Shown here: one piece after another, positions 13,010 through 19,242 of the stretch
Numbering within the stretch: the first letter of the stretch is position 1
How the letters are laid out: each line of letters opens with the position of its first letter
Origin: a virus
Length of the DNA: 26,132 nt
Virus record (IMG/VR): IMGVR_UViG_3300036671_000284
Span: 1-26,132 of that record
Direction: 5' to 3' (one strand)
Notes under the pieces: model-generated
Told to the model about the DNA's origin: nothing
Databases searched by the model: none
Seen by the model: only the letters and a program-made list of their open reading frames with translations
Program-made: the position numbers and the translations under genes

Positions 13010-13247
13010 ACAAATTAAATTATTAGCCGAACAAGCTGGCATAGGTTATTATAACTTGAGTACTGGCAATGGTGACAACTGGCGATTAGGTGGCACCCCG
13101 GAAGAGTTAAGAAAGTTCGCCGAGTTAATTGTGCGAGAATGTGCTCGATCATTGTGGACGGAAGAATGTCATGTCAGTGACCTTGCAGTGGAAGAATATA
13201 ACCGCAATGCCAACAAAATCAAACGACATTTTGGAGTTGAATCGTGA
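13002..13247 (+). CDS. small protein of the LAxxAG...IKRHFG family
   Basis: 81 residues: MNEQIKLLAEQAGIGYYN, then EELRKFAELIVRECAR, then NANKIKRHFGVES. Full-length paralogue of 13590. ATG 13002 is chosen by the match of its N-terminus to that paralogue; it follows GGAG. Function unknown. Confidence 0.8.
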   Translation: MNEQIKLLAEQAGIGYYNLSTGNGDNWRLGGTPEELRKFAELIVRECARSLWTEECHVSDLAVEEYNRNANKIKRHFGVES

Positions 13248-13441
13248 ACAGCAATTACATTGAACAATATAAAAACGACTGGGCCAAAGAATTTGCTGAA
13301 CTGGCTGATGTTGATTATCGCCCAGAGCACGACGAAATTGCAGCCATGGGCTGTTACACACTGTTGTACCACATTGCTGACAACTTTCGTGACGGCGAGT
13401 TTAGAGCAGAAATTTTAAAAATGTGTGGAGTTGACCAATGA
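13244..13441 (+). CDS. hypothetical protein, 65 aa
   Basis: Begins at GTG in a GTGA overlap. Acidic and helical (YKNDWAKEFAELADVDY), with a Cys/His-containing middle. Not recognised. Overlaps the next gene by 4 nt. Confidence 0.7.
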   Translation: MNSNYIEQYKNDWAKEFAELADVDYRPEHDEIAAMGCYTLLYHIADNFRDGEFRAEILKMCGVDQ

Positions 13442-13593
13442 ATTCAGACGATTGGTTAATACTATTCAGCTTGCTACTTGTTTGGGCACAAGGATTATGG
13501 GTTGGCTGGTATATCTGGCATAGGCCTCAACTGCTACGCAAGATAAAGTCTTTACAACAACTGTTAGACGAAACACTAGGGGCAAAAGAATGA
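13438..13593 (+). CDS. single-span membrane protein, 51 aa
   Basis: ATGA overlap at both ends. A hydrophobic segment rich in Trp (WLILFSLLLVWAQGLWVGWY) is followed by a basic helical tail (RPQLLRKIKSLQQLLDE): one membrane span with a cytosolic coiled-coil-like tail. Unknown role. Confidence 0.65.
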   Translation: MNSDDWLILFSLLLVWAQGLWVGWYIWHRPQLLRKIKSLQQLLDETLGAKE

Positions 13594-13868
13594 ATGAACG
13601 ACTTAAACAACTGGCAAGAGAAGCTGGGTTGCTGCATTATAATCCTAATAGAGAACCAAACAAGTTAGAAAAATTTGCCAACTCAATCATTGCAGAATGT
13701 ATTGGTGTGGTAGAGAACGGAAGCGTCATGCACGATCAAGCACCAGATGCTGAGTTTGCTCGTGCATGTAGCAACGCTATTAAACGACATTTTGGCGCAC
13801 TTGACGCTGACATTGCGTTAGACGCAATGTCAGAAAACGCTAGACAAATTGGATTAGATTATGATTAG
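13590..13868 (+). CDS. small protein of the LAxxAG...IKRHFG family
   Basis: 92 residues: MNERLKQLAREAGLLHYNPN, KFANSIIAECIG, CSNAIKRHFGALDAD. Paralogue of 13002, with an added C-terminal tail. Starts at an ATGA overlap and overlaps the next gene by 8 nt. Confidence 0.8.
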   Translation: MNERLKQLAREAGLLHYNPNREPNKLEKFANSIIAECIGVVENGSVMHDQAPDAEFARACSNAIKRHFGALDADIALDAMSENARQIGLDYD

Positions 13869-14151
13869 ATTAGGATTTACCATTACGAATCCCTGGAGCG
13901 ACAATTTTGATTCGGGTCGATGCTGGAGCGGCAACATATCTAAAAATAAATGGTGGGAACTGCAACTATGTCGACAACCTGTAATTGCAGAAGTGCAACT
14001 GCAATATTCTTTTAGGCAAGACCATGCTGGACTCAAAATTGACTTGGGGTTGTTTGGTCACAGCATACTATTCAATATATACGACAGCCGACACTGGAAC
14101 ACTGAACAAAATCGCTGGAACACAGACGCCGAAAGTCGTGGCGATAAATAA
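13861..14151 (+). CDS. hypothetical phage protein, 96 aa
   Basis: MIRLGFTITNPWSDNFDSGR, then KNKWWELQLCRQPVIAEVQL, a Trp-rich beta protein. It ends the overlapping block that began near 12238. I recall similar phage proteins of this layout but no function. Confidence 0.75.
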   Translation: MIRLGFTITNPWSDNFDSGRCWSGNISKNKWWELQLCRQPVIAEVQLQYSFRQDHAGLKIDLGLFGHSILFNIYDSRHWNTEQNRWNTDAESRGDK

Positions 14152-14203
14152 AAATAATAATAACTAGAATTCATCCAAGATCAAAATTCTACAACTCTGC
14201 AAC

Positions 14204-14219
14204 GTTGTATTTTAACAAC
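14204..14219. promoter_or_regulatory. GTTG-N8-CAAC dyad
   Basis: GTTG (14204-14207), TATTTTAA, CAAC (14216-14219), 8 nt upstream of the -35 box. Same spacing as the other dyads. Confidence 0.45.
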
Positions 14220-14227
14220 ACCGGTGG

Positions 14228-14256
14228 TTGACAAATAACTTGATATAGGGTATAAT
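14228..14256 (+). promoter_or_regulatory. sigma70-type promoter
   Basis: TTGACA (14228-14233), 17 nt, TATAAT (14251-14256); a second TATAAT at 14263. Drives the RNA-repair set. Confidence 0.85.
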
Positions 14257-14291
14257 GTTGGGTATAATTAAGCATAACAGGTATAATTGCA

Positions 14292-14864
14292 ATGAAAACA
14301 TATGTGACTTCAGACCTTCATTTTGGACATAAAAACATTTTTAAATTTTGTGCAGAGGCTCGTGCCAAGTATCTGAATGACGGCATTGAAGATGTTGATT
14401 ACATGAACGAAGCAATGATACAAGACTGGAACAGCATTGTTGAACCTGGTGATGTTGTTTACATTCTTGGTGATGTTGCATTTTTGCCAACGCTGAAAGC
14501 AATCGAAATTATGAAGAGACTCAATGGTAAAAAGATTCTCATTGCAGGCAACCACGATAAAAAGACGCTGAAAGATCCGGTATTTCAAAGATGTTTTGAA
14601 TCAGTGCAGGATTACCTTGAAGTGAATTATGACGGTAACAAGATCTGCATGTTTCATTATCCCATTGCAGAATGGAATCAGATGCACCGTGGGGCTTTGC
14701 ACTTGCATGGGCACTTGCATGGATCTGTTTCCGGTATGGAAGAATACCGTTGCCGTGACATGGGCATGGATGCAACAGGTGAAATTGTCATCACAATGGA
14801 ACAGGCAATTGAATCAGCATTGAAAGGTAAAATTAAAGAACATCATCAGAAGGGAGAAATGTGA
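14292..14864 (+). CDS. calcineurin-like metallophosphoesterase
   Basis: 190 residues with all family motifs: DLHFGH (D8, H10), GDVAF, GNHDKK, FHYP, and HGHLHG. These bind two metal ions. Together with the kinase and ligase that follow, it could supply the 2',3'-cyclic-phosphate/3'-phosphatase step, since bacterial Pnkp uses a metallophosphoesterase module for this. Alternatively it is a general phage phosphoesterase. First gene after a consensus promoter. Confidence 0.85.
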   Translation: MKTYVTSDLHFGHKNIFKFCAEARAKYLNDGIEDVDYMNEAMIQDWNSIVEPGDVVYILGDVAFLPTLKAIEIMKRLNGKKILIAGNHDKKTLKDPVFQRCFESVQDYLEVNYDGNKICMFHYPIAEWNQMHRGALHLHGHLHGSVSGMEEYRCRDMGMDATGEIVITMEQAIESALKGKIKEHHQKGEM

Positions 14865-15520
14865 TGATTGATGAATCGCATTTACCATATGAACAACAAA
14901 GTCTGTTGTATCGACTCAAGACTCGTGCTCATATTCGGCGACAAATTAGCTCACGTAAAAGTGTTCAGGAAGGTAAGCCTGACCGATTAGCAGACCTGTT
15001 AGATGAGGCAGCTAAAGAGATTGAAGCAACAACTCCAACTTCCTTTCAGTTTTATATGTTGGTTGGACTCCCCGGAACTGGCAAGTCTACGTGGATTGAT
15101 GATCACAAGTACCTGTTTAGCGATAAGTATGCAATTCTCTCCACTGATAATTATATTGAAAGAATTGCAGAACTTCAAGGCACCACATATGATCGTGCCT
15201 TTGCACACAACATAAAAGATGCCACAGACCAAATGGAAGAAGATGCAGTTTCTGCTTTTTCCAACAAGACGCCAATTGTGATATGGGATCAAACTAATTT
15301 ATCGGTTAAGTCACGAGCACAAAAGTTAAGAATGGTACCTTTGTGTTATCGCAAAATTGCTGTGGTGCTTGCGGCACCAAGTGAAGAGGAATTACAAATG
15401 CGATTATCTTCACGTGTAGGTAAAACAATACCAGATCATGTTGTTAAACGTATGATGGGAAGTTTTGAATTTCCAGCATCAAGGGAAGGTTTCGACGAAG
15501 TACATGCTAGAATTAACTGA
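14864..15520 (+). CDS. P-loop kinase (polynucleotide kinase-like)
   Basis: 218 residues. An N-terminal helical region is followed by VGLPGTGKST (about 67-76, Walker A), STDNYIE, WDQTNL and RVGKTIPDHVVKRM, as in the 5'-polynucleotide-kinase family (AAA_33 type). No phosphatase domain is attached, unlike T4 Pnkp. ATG 14864 sits in a TGATG overlap after GGGAG. Predicted role: phosphorylating 5'-OH RNA ends for the ligase. Confidence 0.8.
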   Translation: MIDESHLPYEQQSLLYRLKTRAHIRRQISSRKSVQEGKPDRLADLLDEAAKEIEATTPTSFQFYMLVGLPGTGKSTWIDDHKYLFSDKYAILSTDNYIERIAELQGTTYDRAFAHNIKDATDQMEEDAVSAFSNKTPIVIWDQTNLSVKSRAQKLRMVPLCYRKIAVVLAAPSEEELQMRLSSRVGKTIPDHVVKRMMGSFEFPASREGFDEVHARIN

Positions 15521-15534
15521 AAGGAGATCATGCC

Positions 15535-16470
15535 ATGATTGATAGCAACAGCCTGATGGAATATGTTGTAAATAACCCCAATTTGGTCAAGATGCGCGAA
15601 TGTGCTAACTATCCTGGGTTATTTGTTTTGAAGTATTCTAAAAAAGTTTTCTATGACAACCTTTGGAACAACTACCTTGAGGAATGTCGTGGCACTATAG
15701 TTGATAAAGACTTCACTGTGATGTCACGCCCTTTCACCAAGATCTATAATTATGGCATTGAAAGCCAAGCACCTGTCCTAGACGATGCTACGCCTGTTAC
15801 TGCTTACCGTAAAGTAAACGGATTTATGGTGGCTGTTACAGTACATCGCGGCAAGTTGTTGGTGTCTACCACTGGTACTACAGACAGTGAATACGTTGAC
15901 ATGGCAAAAGAAATGATGGAATATCATATGCCCCTTGACGAATGGTTACAGGTGTTGAGCAACGAAAGTAATACTGGCATGACTTTTATGTTTGAGTGTG
16001 TACATAAAAATGATCCACATATTATTCCTGAAAAAGAAGGAATGCATTTCCTAGGGTGGCGTGTCAAAGCATGGGAAGGTACTGTGCATGGATACAGCAA
16101 GTTGACTGCCGACTTGTGGCGTGACTTTGCAGTATCTGAATTAAATTGTTATACGCCTGAATGTTACTTCACTACTATTGGCGGATTACAGCAAATGGCC
16201 AAAACCTGTCAGCATGAAGGATTTGTATTTTATACCAACGATGGTATCAGTGCAAAGATCAAGTCGCCATACTACTTGACTCAAAAATGGTTGGCACGTA
16301 ATCCGTCAACTGATAAAATTGTAGATACAAAGAAGGACATTAAAAAGAATCTTGATGAAGAGTACTACAGCTTGGTAGATGCTATTCGAGAAAACATTGA
16401 AGTCTACACTGCACTAAATGAGCAAGATAGATTGTCTTGGATTCGGAATTATTATAACTCAGAAATTTAA
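15535..16470 (+). CDS. ATP-dependent RNA ligase (T4 Rnl1-like)
   Basis: 311 residues. YRKVNGF (K93) is the nucleotidyl-transfer motif I, preceded by CRGTIVD and RPFTKIYNYG as in Rnl1 proteins. TFMFECV, EGFVFY and AKIKSPYYL match the later motifs (III, IV, V). AAGGAG lies 8 nt upstream of the ATG. T4 Rnl1 reseals tRNA cut by host anticodon nucleases; with the kinase and phosphoesterase upstream the same job is likely. Confidence 0.88.
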   Translation: MIDSNSLMEYVVNNPNLVKMRECANYPGLFVLKYSKKVFYDNLWNNYLEECRGTIVDKDFTVMSRPFTKIYNYGIESQAPVLDDATPVTAYRKVNGFMVAVTVHRGKLLVSTTGTTDSEYVDMAKEMMEYHMPLDEWLQVLSNESNTGMTFMFECVHKNDPHIIPEKEGMHFLGWRVKAWEGTVHGYSKLTADLWRDFAVSELNCYTPECYFTTIGGLQQMAKTCQHEGFVFYTNDGISAKIKSPYYLTQKWLARNPSTDKIVDTKKDIKKNLDEEYYSLVDAIRENIEVYTALNEQDRLSWIRNYYNSEI

Positions 16471-16534
16471 AAACGAGTATCTCGATAGGGCATCCTATTG
16501 CAATTAGTGTTGCGTATATACAACACTGAATCGG
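16471..16534 (+). other. intergenic region with weak hairpin
   Basis: Holds ATAGG-GCAT-CCTAT (about 16486-16499), a possible weak terminator, and the GTTG-N8-CAAC dyad (16509-16524). Confidence 0.4.
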
Positions 16535-16563
16535 TTGACTATAAACTCCTTTTAGCATACAAT
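16535..16563 (+). promoter_or_regulatory. sigma70-type promoter
   Basis: TTGACT (16535-16540), 17 nt, TACAAT (16558-16563), preceded by the dyad GTGTTG/CAACAC. Its leader ACTAAACAAACAGGAG is repeated at 23570. Confidence 0.8.
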
Positions 16564-16597
16564 ATACTATACACTAAACAAACAGGAGACACATACA

Positions 16598-16732
16598 ATG
16601 ATCACTAAAATTACCACAGCAGATTGTAAAAAAATGCTGATTCAAGAGATTTCGAAGTATCCTAGTATCATTAGCGAGATATTCCAAGATACATTCACTG
16701 CTGTTGCAGAGGCGATGAATCCGAAGAAGTGA
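16598..16732 (+). CDS. small hypothetical protein, 44 aa
   Basis: Consensus promoter, AGGAG and correctly spaced ATG support expression. Helical peptide: MITKITTADCKKMLIQEISK, ending NPKK. Not recognised. Confidence 0.6.
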   Translation: MITKITTADCKKMLIQEISKYPSIISEIFQDTFTAVAEAMNPKK

Positions 16733-16770
16733 CTGGAAACGTATCGCACTAGCAAAATTAAACTAAAAAT

Positions 16771-16786
16771 GCTGTAAATATACAAC
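16771..16786. promoter_or_regulatory. GTTG-N8-CAAC-type dyad (degenerate)
   Basis: GCTG, TAAATATA, CAAC, 9 nt upstream of the -35 box at 16796. One half-site differs by one base. Confidence 0.35.
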
Positions 16787-16795
16787 ACTAGTAGG

Positions 16796-16824
16796 TTGAC
16801 AGGTAACCAGTAAAGCATTATAAT
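16796..16824 (+). promoter_or_regulatory. sigma70-type promoter for the non-coding island
   Basis: TTGACA (16796-16801), 17 nt, TATAAT (16819-16824). The transcript would start near 16831 and enter the first long hairpin at 16862 with no gene in between. Confidence 0.8.
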
Positions 16825-16861
16825 AGTTATATAGTAAGAAATCGTTCTTTAACAATACAAG

Positions 16862-16973
16862 CCATATTGAAGTGCATTACATGACGCCTCGGCGAAGGGA
16901 TTCTAGAAGCCCAGTAGCGATTAATAATTAAACATGTAGATGGGTTCGCATGGTGTAATGCACTTCAATATGG
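16862..16973 (+). ncRNA. long hairpin element (20 bp, perfect)
   Basis: 5' arm CCATATTGAAGTGCATTACA (16862-16881) is the exact reverse complement of 16954-16973; the 72-nt loop contains GGG-ATTCTAGAAG-CCC. CCA at the start and TGG at the end match the other members. The 3' arm ends just before the 5' strand of the tRNA-like sequence. Confidence 0.75.
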
Positions 16974-16974
16974 T

Positions 16975-17116
16975 GTCAACGAAGACGACATGGAAAGTTA
17001 GAGATAAGTTATATAAAAGGACTGGTTCGAAACAGAGTAAACCTTTTGTATGGTGAGCTGATCTCAACCAGCATCGCACTGGCAGTTAGTGGGTTCGATT
17101 CCCATCGTTGATGCCA
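16975..17116 (+). tRNA. tRNA-like sequence, interrupted or degenerate
   Basis: GTCAACG (16975-16981) pairs with CGTTGAT before G-CCA (17114-17116), with one G-U. The 3' side has a good T-arm (GTGGG, loop TTCGATT, CCCAT). The 5' side has a possible D-arm with a TGG loop. The total of 142 nt is about 66 nt too long. The nearest anticodon-arm candidate (CCAG/CTGG, loop CATCGCA) lacks U33. An AAAAGG/CCTTTT hairpin sits in the excess piece. Decay, insertion or an unusual RNA are all possible. Confidence 0.4.
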
Positions 17117-17185
17117 TATTCAAGTACACTGCGATGGTAGATCTAGACTACCGACTACAACGAGAGCAGTGTACTTGAATATGGC
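17113..17185 (+). ncRNA. CCA-anchored hairpin element (20 bp, perfect)
   Basis: 5' arm GCCATATTCAAGTACACTGC (17113-17132) is the exact reverse complement of 17166-17185. The 5' arm includes the CCA of the tRNA-like sequence. The 33-nt loop contains GGTAG, a 7-nt loop ATCTAGA, and CTACC. Confidence 0.75.
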
Positions 17186-17212
17186 AACCAACTAGTATTA
17201 CTAGTGAGTTGG

Positions 17213-17292
17213 GCCATATTAAAGTACACTAGTTCTGAGGGTTGTTCCAAAGGTAATTATCTCCATTGGTGTCCTAGTGTACTTCAATATGG
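17213..17292 (+). ncRNA. long hairpin element (19 bp, one mismatch)
   Basis: CCATATTAAAGTACACTAG (17214-17232) pairs with 17274-17292 apart from one A-C. Loop of 41 nt. It follows a palindromic ACTAGT-ATT-ACTAGT mini-hairpin (about 17190-17204). Confidence 0.7.
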
Positions 17293-17442
17293 TAGCAATA
17301 CCATAATACTGGGTGCCAAGGCTATGTCAGATAATCCCTATTCCGTTATCCTTAAACTGGCGAAAAACACAATACTAGTGACGCAGTAACGTATCCTATA
17401 TCAGTCTGAGGGTTGTCGCCCAATAACAAAAAGACAATATTT

Positions 17443-17464
17443 CGCCCTGTTTAGGGACAGGGCG
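17443..17464 (+). terminator. GC-rich hairpin, possible terminator
   Basis: CGCCCTGT (17443-17450) pairs with ACAGGGCG (17457-17464), loop TTAGGG. No T-run follows; it abuts the next hairpin element, so termination is uncertain. Confidence 0.35.
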
Positions 17465-17551
17465 CATATTCAAGTATACTGTGGCGGGTTCTTAAATATG
17501 GGTCGCATTCTAAAGAGTGCCCTCGGACTGGACATAGTGTACTTGAATATG
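17465..17551 (+). ncRNA. long hairpin element (16 bp)
   Basis: CATATTCAAGTATACT (17465-17480) pairs with AGTGTACTTGAATATG (17536-17551), one G-U, loop of 55 nt. The CCA/TGG ends are not kept in this copy. Confidence 0.7.
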
Positions 17552-17579
17552 ATAAAGAACTGTTTAGAAAATAAAAAGG

Positions 17580-17608
17580 TTGACTTATCAGATGTTGTGT
17601 AGTACAAT
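17580..17608 (+). promoter_or_regulatory. sigma70-type promoter for tRNA-Gly
   Basis: TTGACT (17580-17585), 17 nt, TACAAT (17603-17608), 11 nt before tRNA-Gly. Confidence 0.75.
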
Positions 17609-17619
17609 CATTTAAGAGT

Positions 17620-17691
<72 letters not shown>

Positions 17692-17694
<3 letters not shown>

Positions 17695-17886
17695 TTAAGT
17701 TTGTTGTTTTGGAAAATTCGATGTATACGATACGCGCACTCTCACTGTCGTCACTGTCTGCAGGCACACGATACGAGTTGGACTATGACGAGATTGGACT
17801 GATCCTCCTATACAGTAAGCATAGAACGATAAAAGCCAAAGAATAGGGTTGAGCCTATTCCATAACAAAACAACAAACTTAATGGT
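17692..17886 (+). ncRNA. CCA-anchored 20-bp inverted repeat with 155-nt interior
   Basis: CCATTAAGTTTGTTGTTTTG (17692-17711) is the exact reverse complement of 17867-17886. Like the 8468 element it begins at a tRNA CCA, but the arm sequence is different. Inside are a 41-codon frame and a GAATAGG/CCTATTC hairpin. Confidence 0.7.
17721..17846 (+). CDS. possible small protein inside the inverted repeat, 41 aa
   Basis: MYTIRALSLSSLSAGTRYEL, ending HRTIKAKE. The peptide looks plausible but the ATG has no ribosome site and would be in a large RNA stem-loop. Kept as a low-confidence candidate. Confidence 0.3.
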   Translation: MYTIRALSLSSLSAGTRYELDYDEIGLILLYSKHRTIKAKE

Positions 17887-17939
17887 AAGAGTAGGGTGGT
17901 ATGTAGGTGCTCTCTTAGCACCGAGGACCGGGATTCCTG

Positions 17940-17968
17940 TGCCAGCAACACTGGCACCATTATTATTT
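17940..17968 (+). terminator. hairpin, possible terminator
   Basis: GTGCCAG (17940-17946), loop CAACA, CTGGCAC (17952-17958), then an A/T-rich tail without a clean T-run. Ends the tRNA-Gly unit before the gene at 17992. Confidence 0.45.
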
Positions 17969-17991
17969 AAAATTCAGCAAAGAAAACACAA

Positions 17992-18411
17992 ATGAGCAAC
18001 GCCGAATTCTACATAGACGAACAGTACTTGGTCAATGAAACTGTGACTACAACTCACTTTCGATATAACGATCAAACAGTACTGACTGACCAGCAACTGA
18101 TAGAAACCATATCAGGGCATGCTACATACTGTATTACTCACAGTCAAGACCATCCTGAATTTGATCGGCTAAGAACTCAGTTGGAAAAACAAGGCTACAT
18201 CAGCATACAGAGAAACAGTTGGAATGGAGATACTGTATTGAAATCTTTTTCAGTTAACCAGTGCCAGTTCAAAGTAGGTGAATGTTTTTTATGCGCAGGA
18301 GCGTTGGGAATAAAGATCCAGGTAGCCGAACGTCATGCCAGGGCTGTTGCACAAGAACAAAAATTGTTAATTGCACAAAAACCACAGCAGAAGAATTTGA
18401 TCATGTTGTGA
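17992..18411 (+). CDS. hypothetical protein, 139 aa
   Basis: Helix/beta mix with a two-Cys segment (VGECFLCAGALG) and a basic Gln-rich C-terminal tail. AAAGAAA lies upstream of the ATG. Not recognised. First of four same-strand genes leading to the ABC-ATPase/GNAT gene. Confidence 0.75.
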   Translation: MSNAEFYIDEQYLVNETVTTTHFRYNDQTVLTDQQLIETISGHATYCITHSQDHPEFDRLRTQLEKQGYISIQRNSWNGDTVLKSFSVNQCQFKVGECFLCAGALGIKIQVAERHARAVAQEQKLLIAQKPQQKNLIML

Positions 18412-18459
18412 TCAAAAACAAATACCACAATCCAGATAACCAACAACCATGAGGCAACA

Positions 18460-18690
18460 ATGAACAAAACATTAAGCAGAACGCTGGAATTGGACACACA
18501 ACAATGTGTCAAGAATGTTGGCAACAACAAGTATGACCTGGTGCTGATTGCTTCAGCACGAGCAAGAGAATTGTCTAGGCAAAATCGAGAAGATCCAAAC
18601 TTGATCACCAAGGGGTCAGTTATATCTGCACTACTAGAAATTCAACAAGGCTTAGTAGGTCGAGAGTATCTACTGAAGGTTAAAAAATAA
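18460..18690 (+). CDS. rpoZ: RNA polymerase omega subunit homologue
   Basis: 76 residues. VGNNKYDLVLIASARARELS (20-39) and KGSVISALLEIQQGLV (51-66) align with bacterial omega (GNRFDLVLVAARRARQM; TTVIALREIEEGLI). Omega supports folding and assembly of the beta-prime subunit. GAGG sits 6 nt before the ATG. A phage copy may modify or stabilise host polymerase during infection; that role is inference. No other polymerase subunit is seen. Confidence 0.85.
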   Translation: MNKTLSRTLELDTQQCVKNVGNNKYDLVLIASARARELSRQNREDPNLITKGSVISALLEIQQGLVGREYLLKVKK

Positions 18691-18722
18691 CTTTCAACAC
18701 AACATTTTACAACAGGTGATTT

Positions 18723-19208
18723 ATGCATGCCAAGATTGATCTTGAAGCAGTACAACAGTTTATTGAACAACAAGGGCCCAATACTCGTATCTATGTGGGC
18801 GGCGACAGTGAACGTTACTCAATTAAAAATGACTGGTATGCTGATTACACCTTGGCCATTGTGGTCCACGTCAACGGAAATAACGGTTGCAAAATTTTTG
18901 GAGAAGTACAGACTGAGCGAGATTGGGACCAAAAACGAGATCGTCCCAAGATGCGGCTCATGAACGAAGTGATGAAAATTGCAGACCTTTACTTGAAATT
19001 GCAGGAGGTACTGAAAGATCGAGAAATAGAAGTACATCTCGACATCAATCCAGTTGAATCACACGGAAGTAATTGCGTGATAAACGAAGCTGTTGGCTAT
19101 ATCAAGGGCATGTGTAATGTGGTGCCATTAGTTAAACCGCAAGCGTTTGCTGCCAGTTATGCAGCAGATCGACTTAAGGATGTATTAAGCGGGCGCCGTA
19201 TTGCATGA
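18723..19208 (+). CDS. YkuK/DUF458-like RNase H-fold protein
   Basis: 161 residues. YVGGDSERYS, later EVHLDINP with HGSNCVINEAVGYI, and VKPQAFAASYAADRL match the YkuK family, predicted to have an RNase H-like fold with Asp residues as candidate catalytic residues. Substrate unknown. ATG 18723 follows CAGGTG. Confidence 0.75.
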   Translation: MHAKIDLEAVQQFIEQQGPNTRIYVGGDSERYSIKNDWYADYTLAIVVHVNGNNGCKIFGEVQTERDWDQKRDRPKMRLMNEVMKIADLYLKLQEVLKDREIEVHLDINPVESHGSNCVINEAVGYIKGMCNVVPLVKPQAFAASYAADRLKDVLSGRRIA

Positions 19209-19242
19209 CCATTTGCCACAACAACATAATCCGGAACAATGT

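Larger units (their letters stand above)
16733..17619 (+). other. non-coding hairpin island
   Basis: An 887-nt stretch without a credible gene. It holds a promoter (16796), four long hairpins of one family (16862, 17113, 17213, 17465), a tRNA-like sequence (16975-17116), an 8-bp GC hairpin (17443) and a second promoter (17580). The whole piece could be one or several structured RNAs. Confidence 0.6.

Noticed and set aside
17204-17389. 61-codon frame in the hairpin island
   Set aside because: It starts within and crosses a 19-bp inverted repeat and has no ribosome site; the pairing explains the region better.
16862-17551. CRISPR array from the repeated CCATATT...AAGTACACT sequences
   Set aside because: Repeats occur as inverted pairs with irregular spacing and no uniform spacers, and no cas gene is present.
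17879-17961. Another tRNA ending GGCACCA before 17962
   Set aside because: The apparent T-arm has a 5-nt loop without TTCNANN and no acceptor partner; a terminator hairpin fits better.
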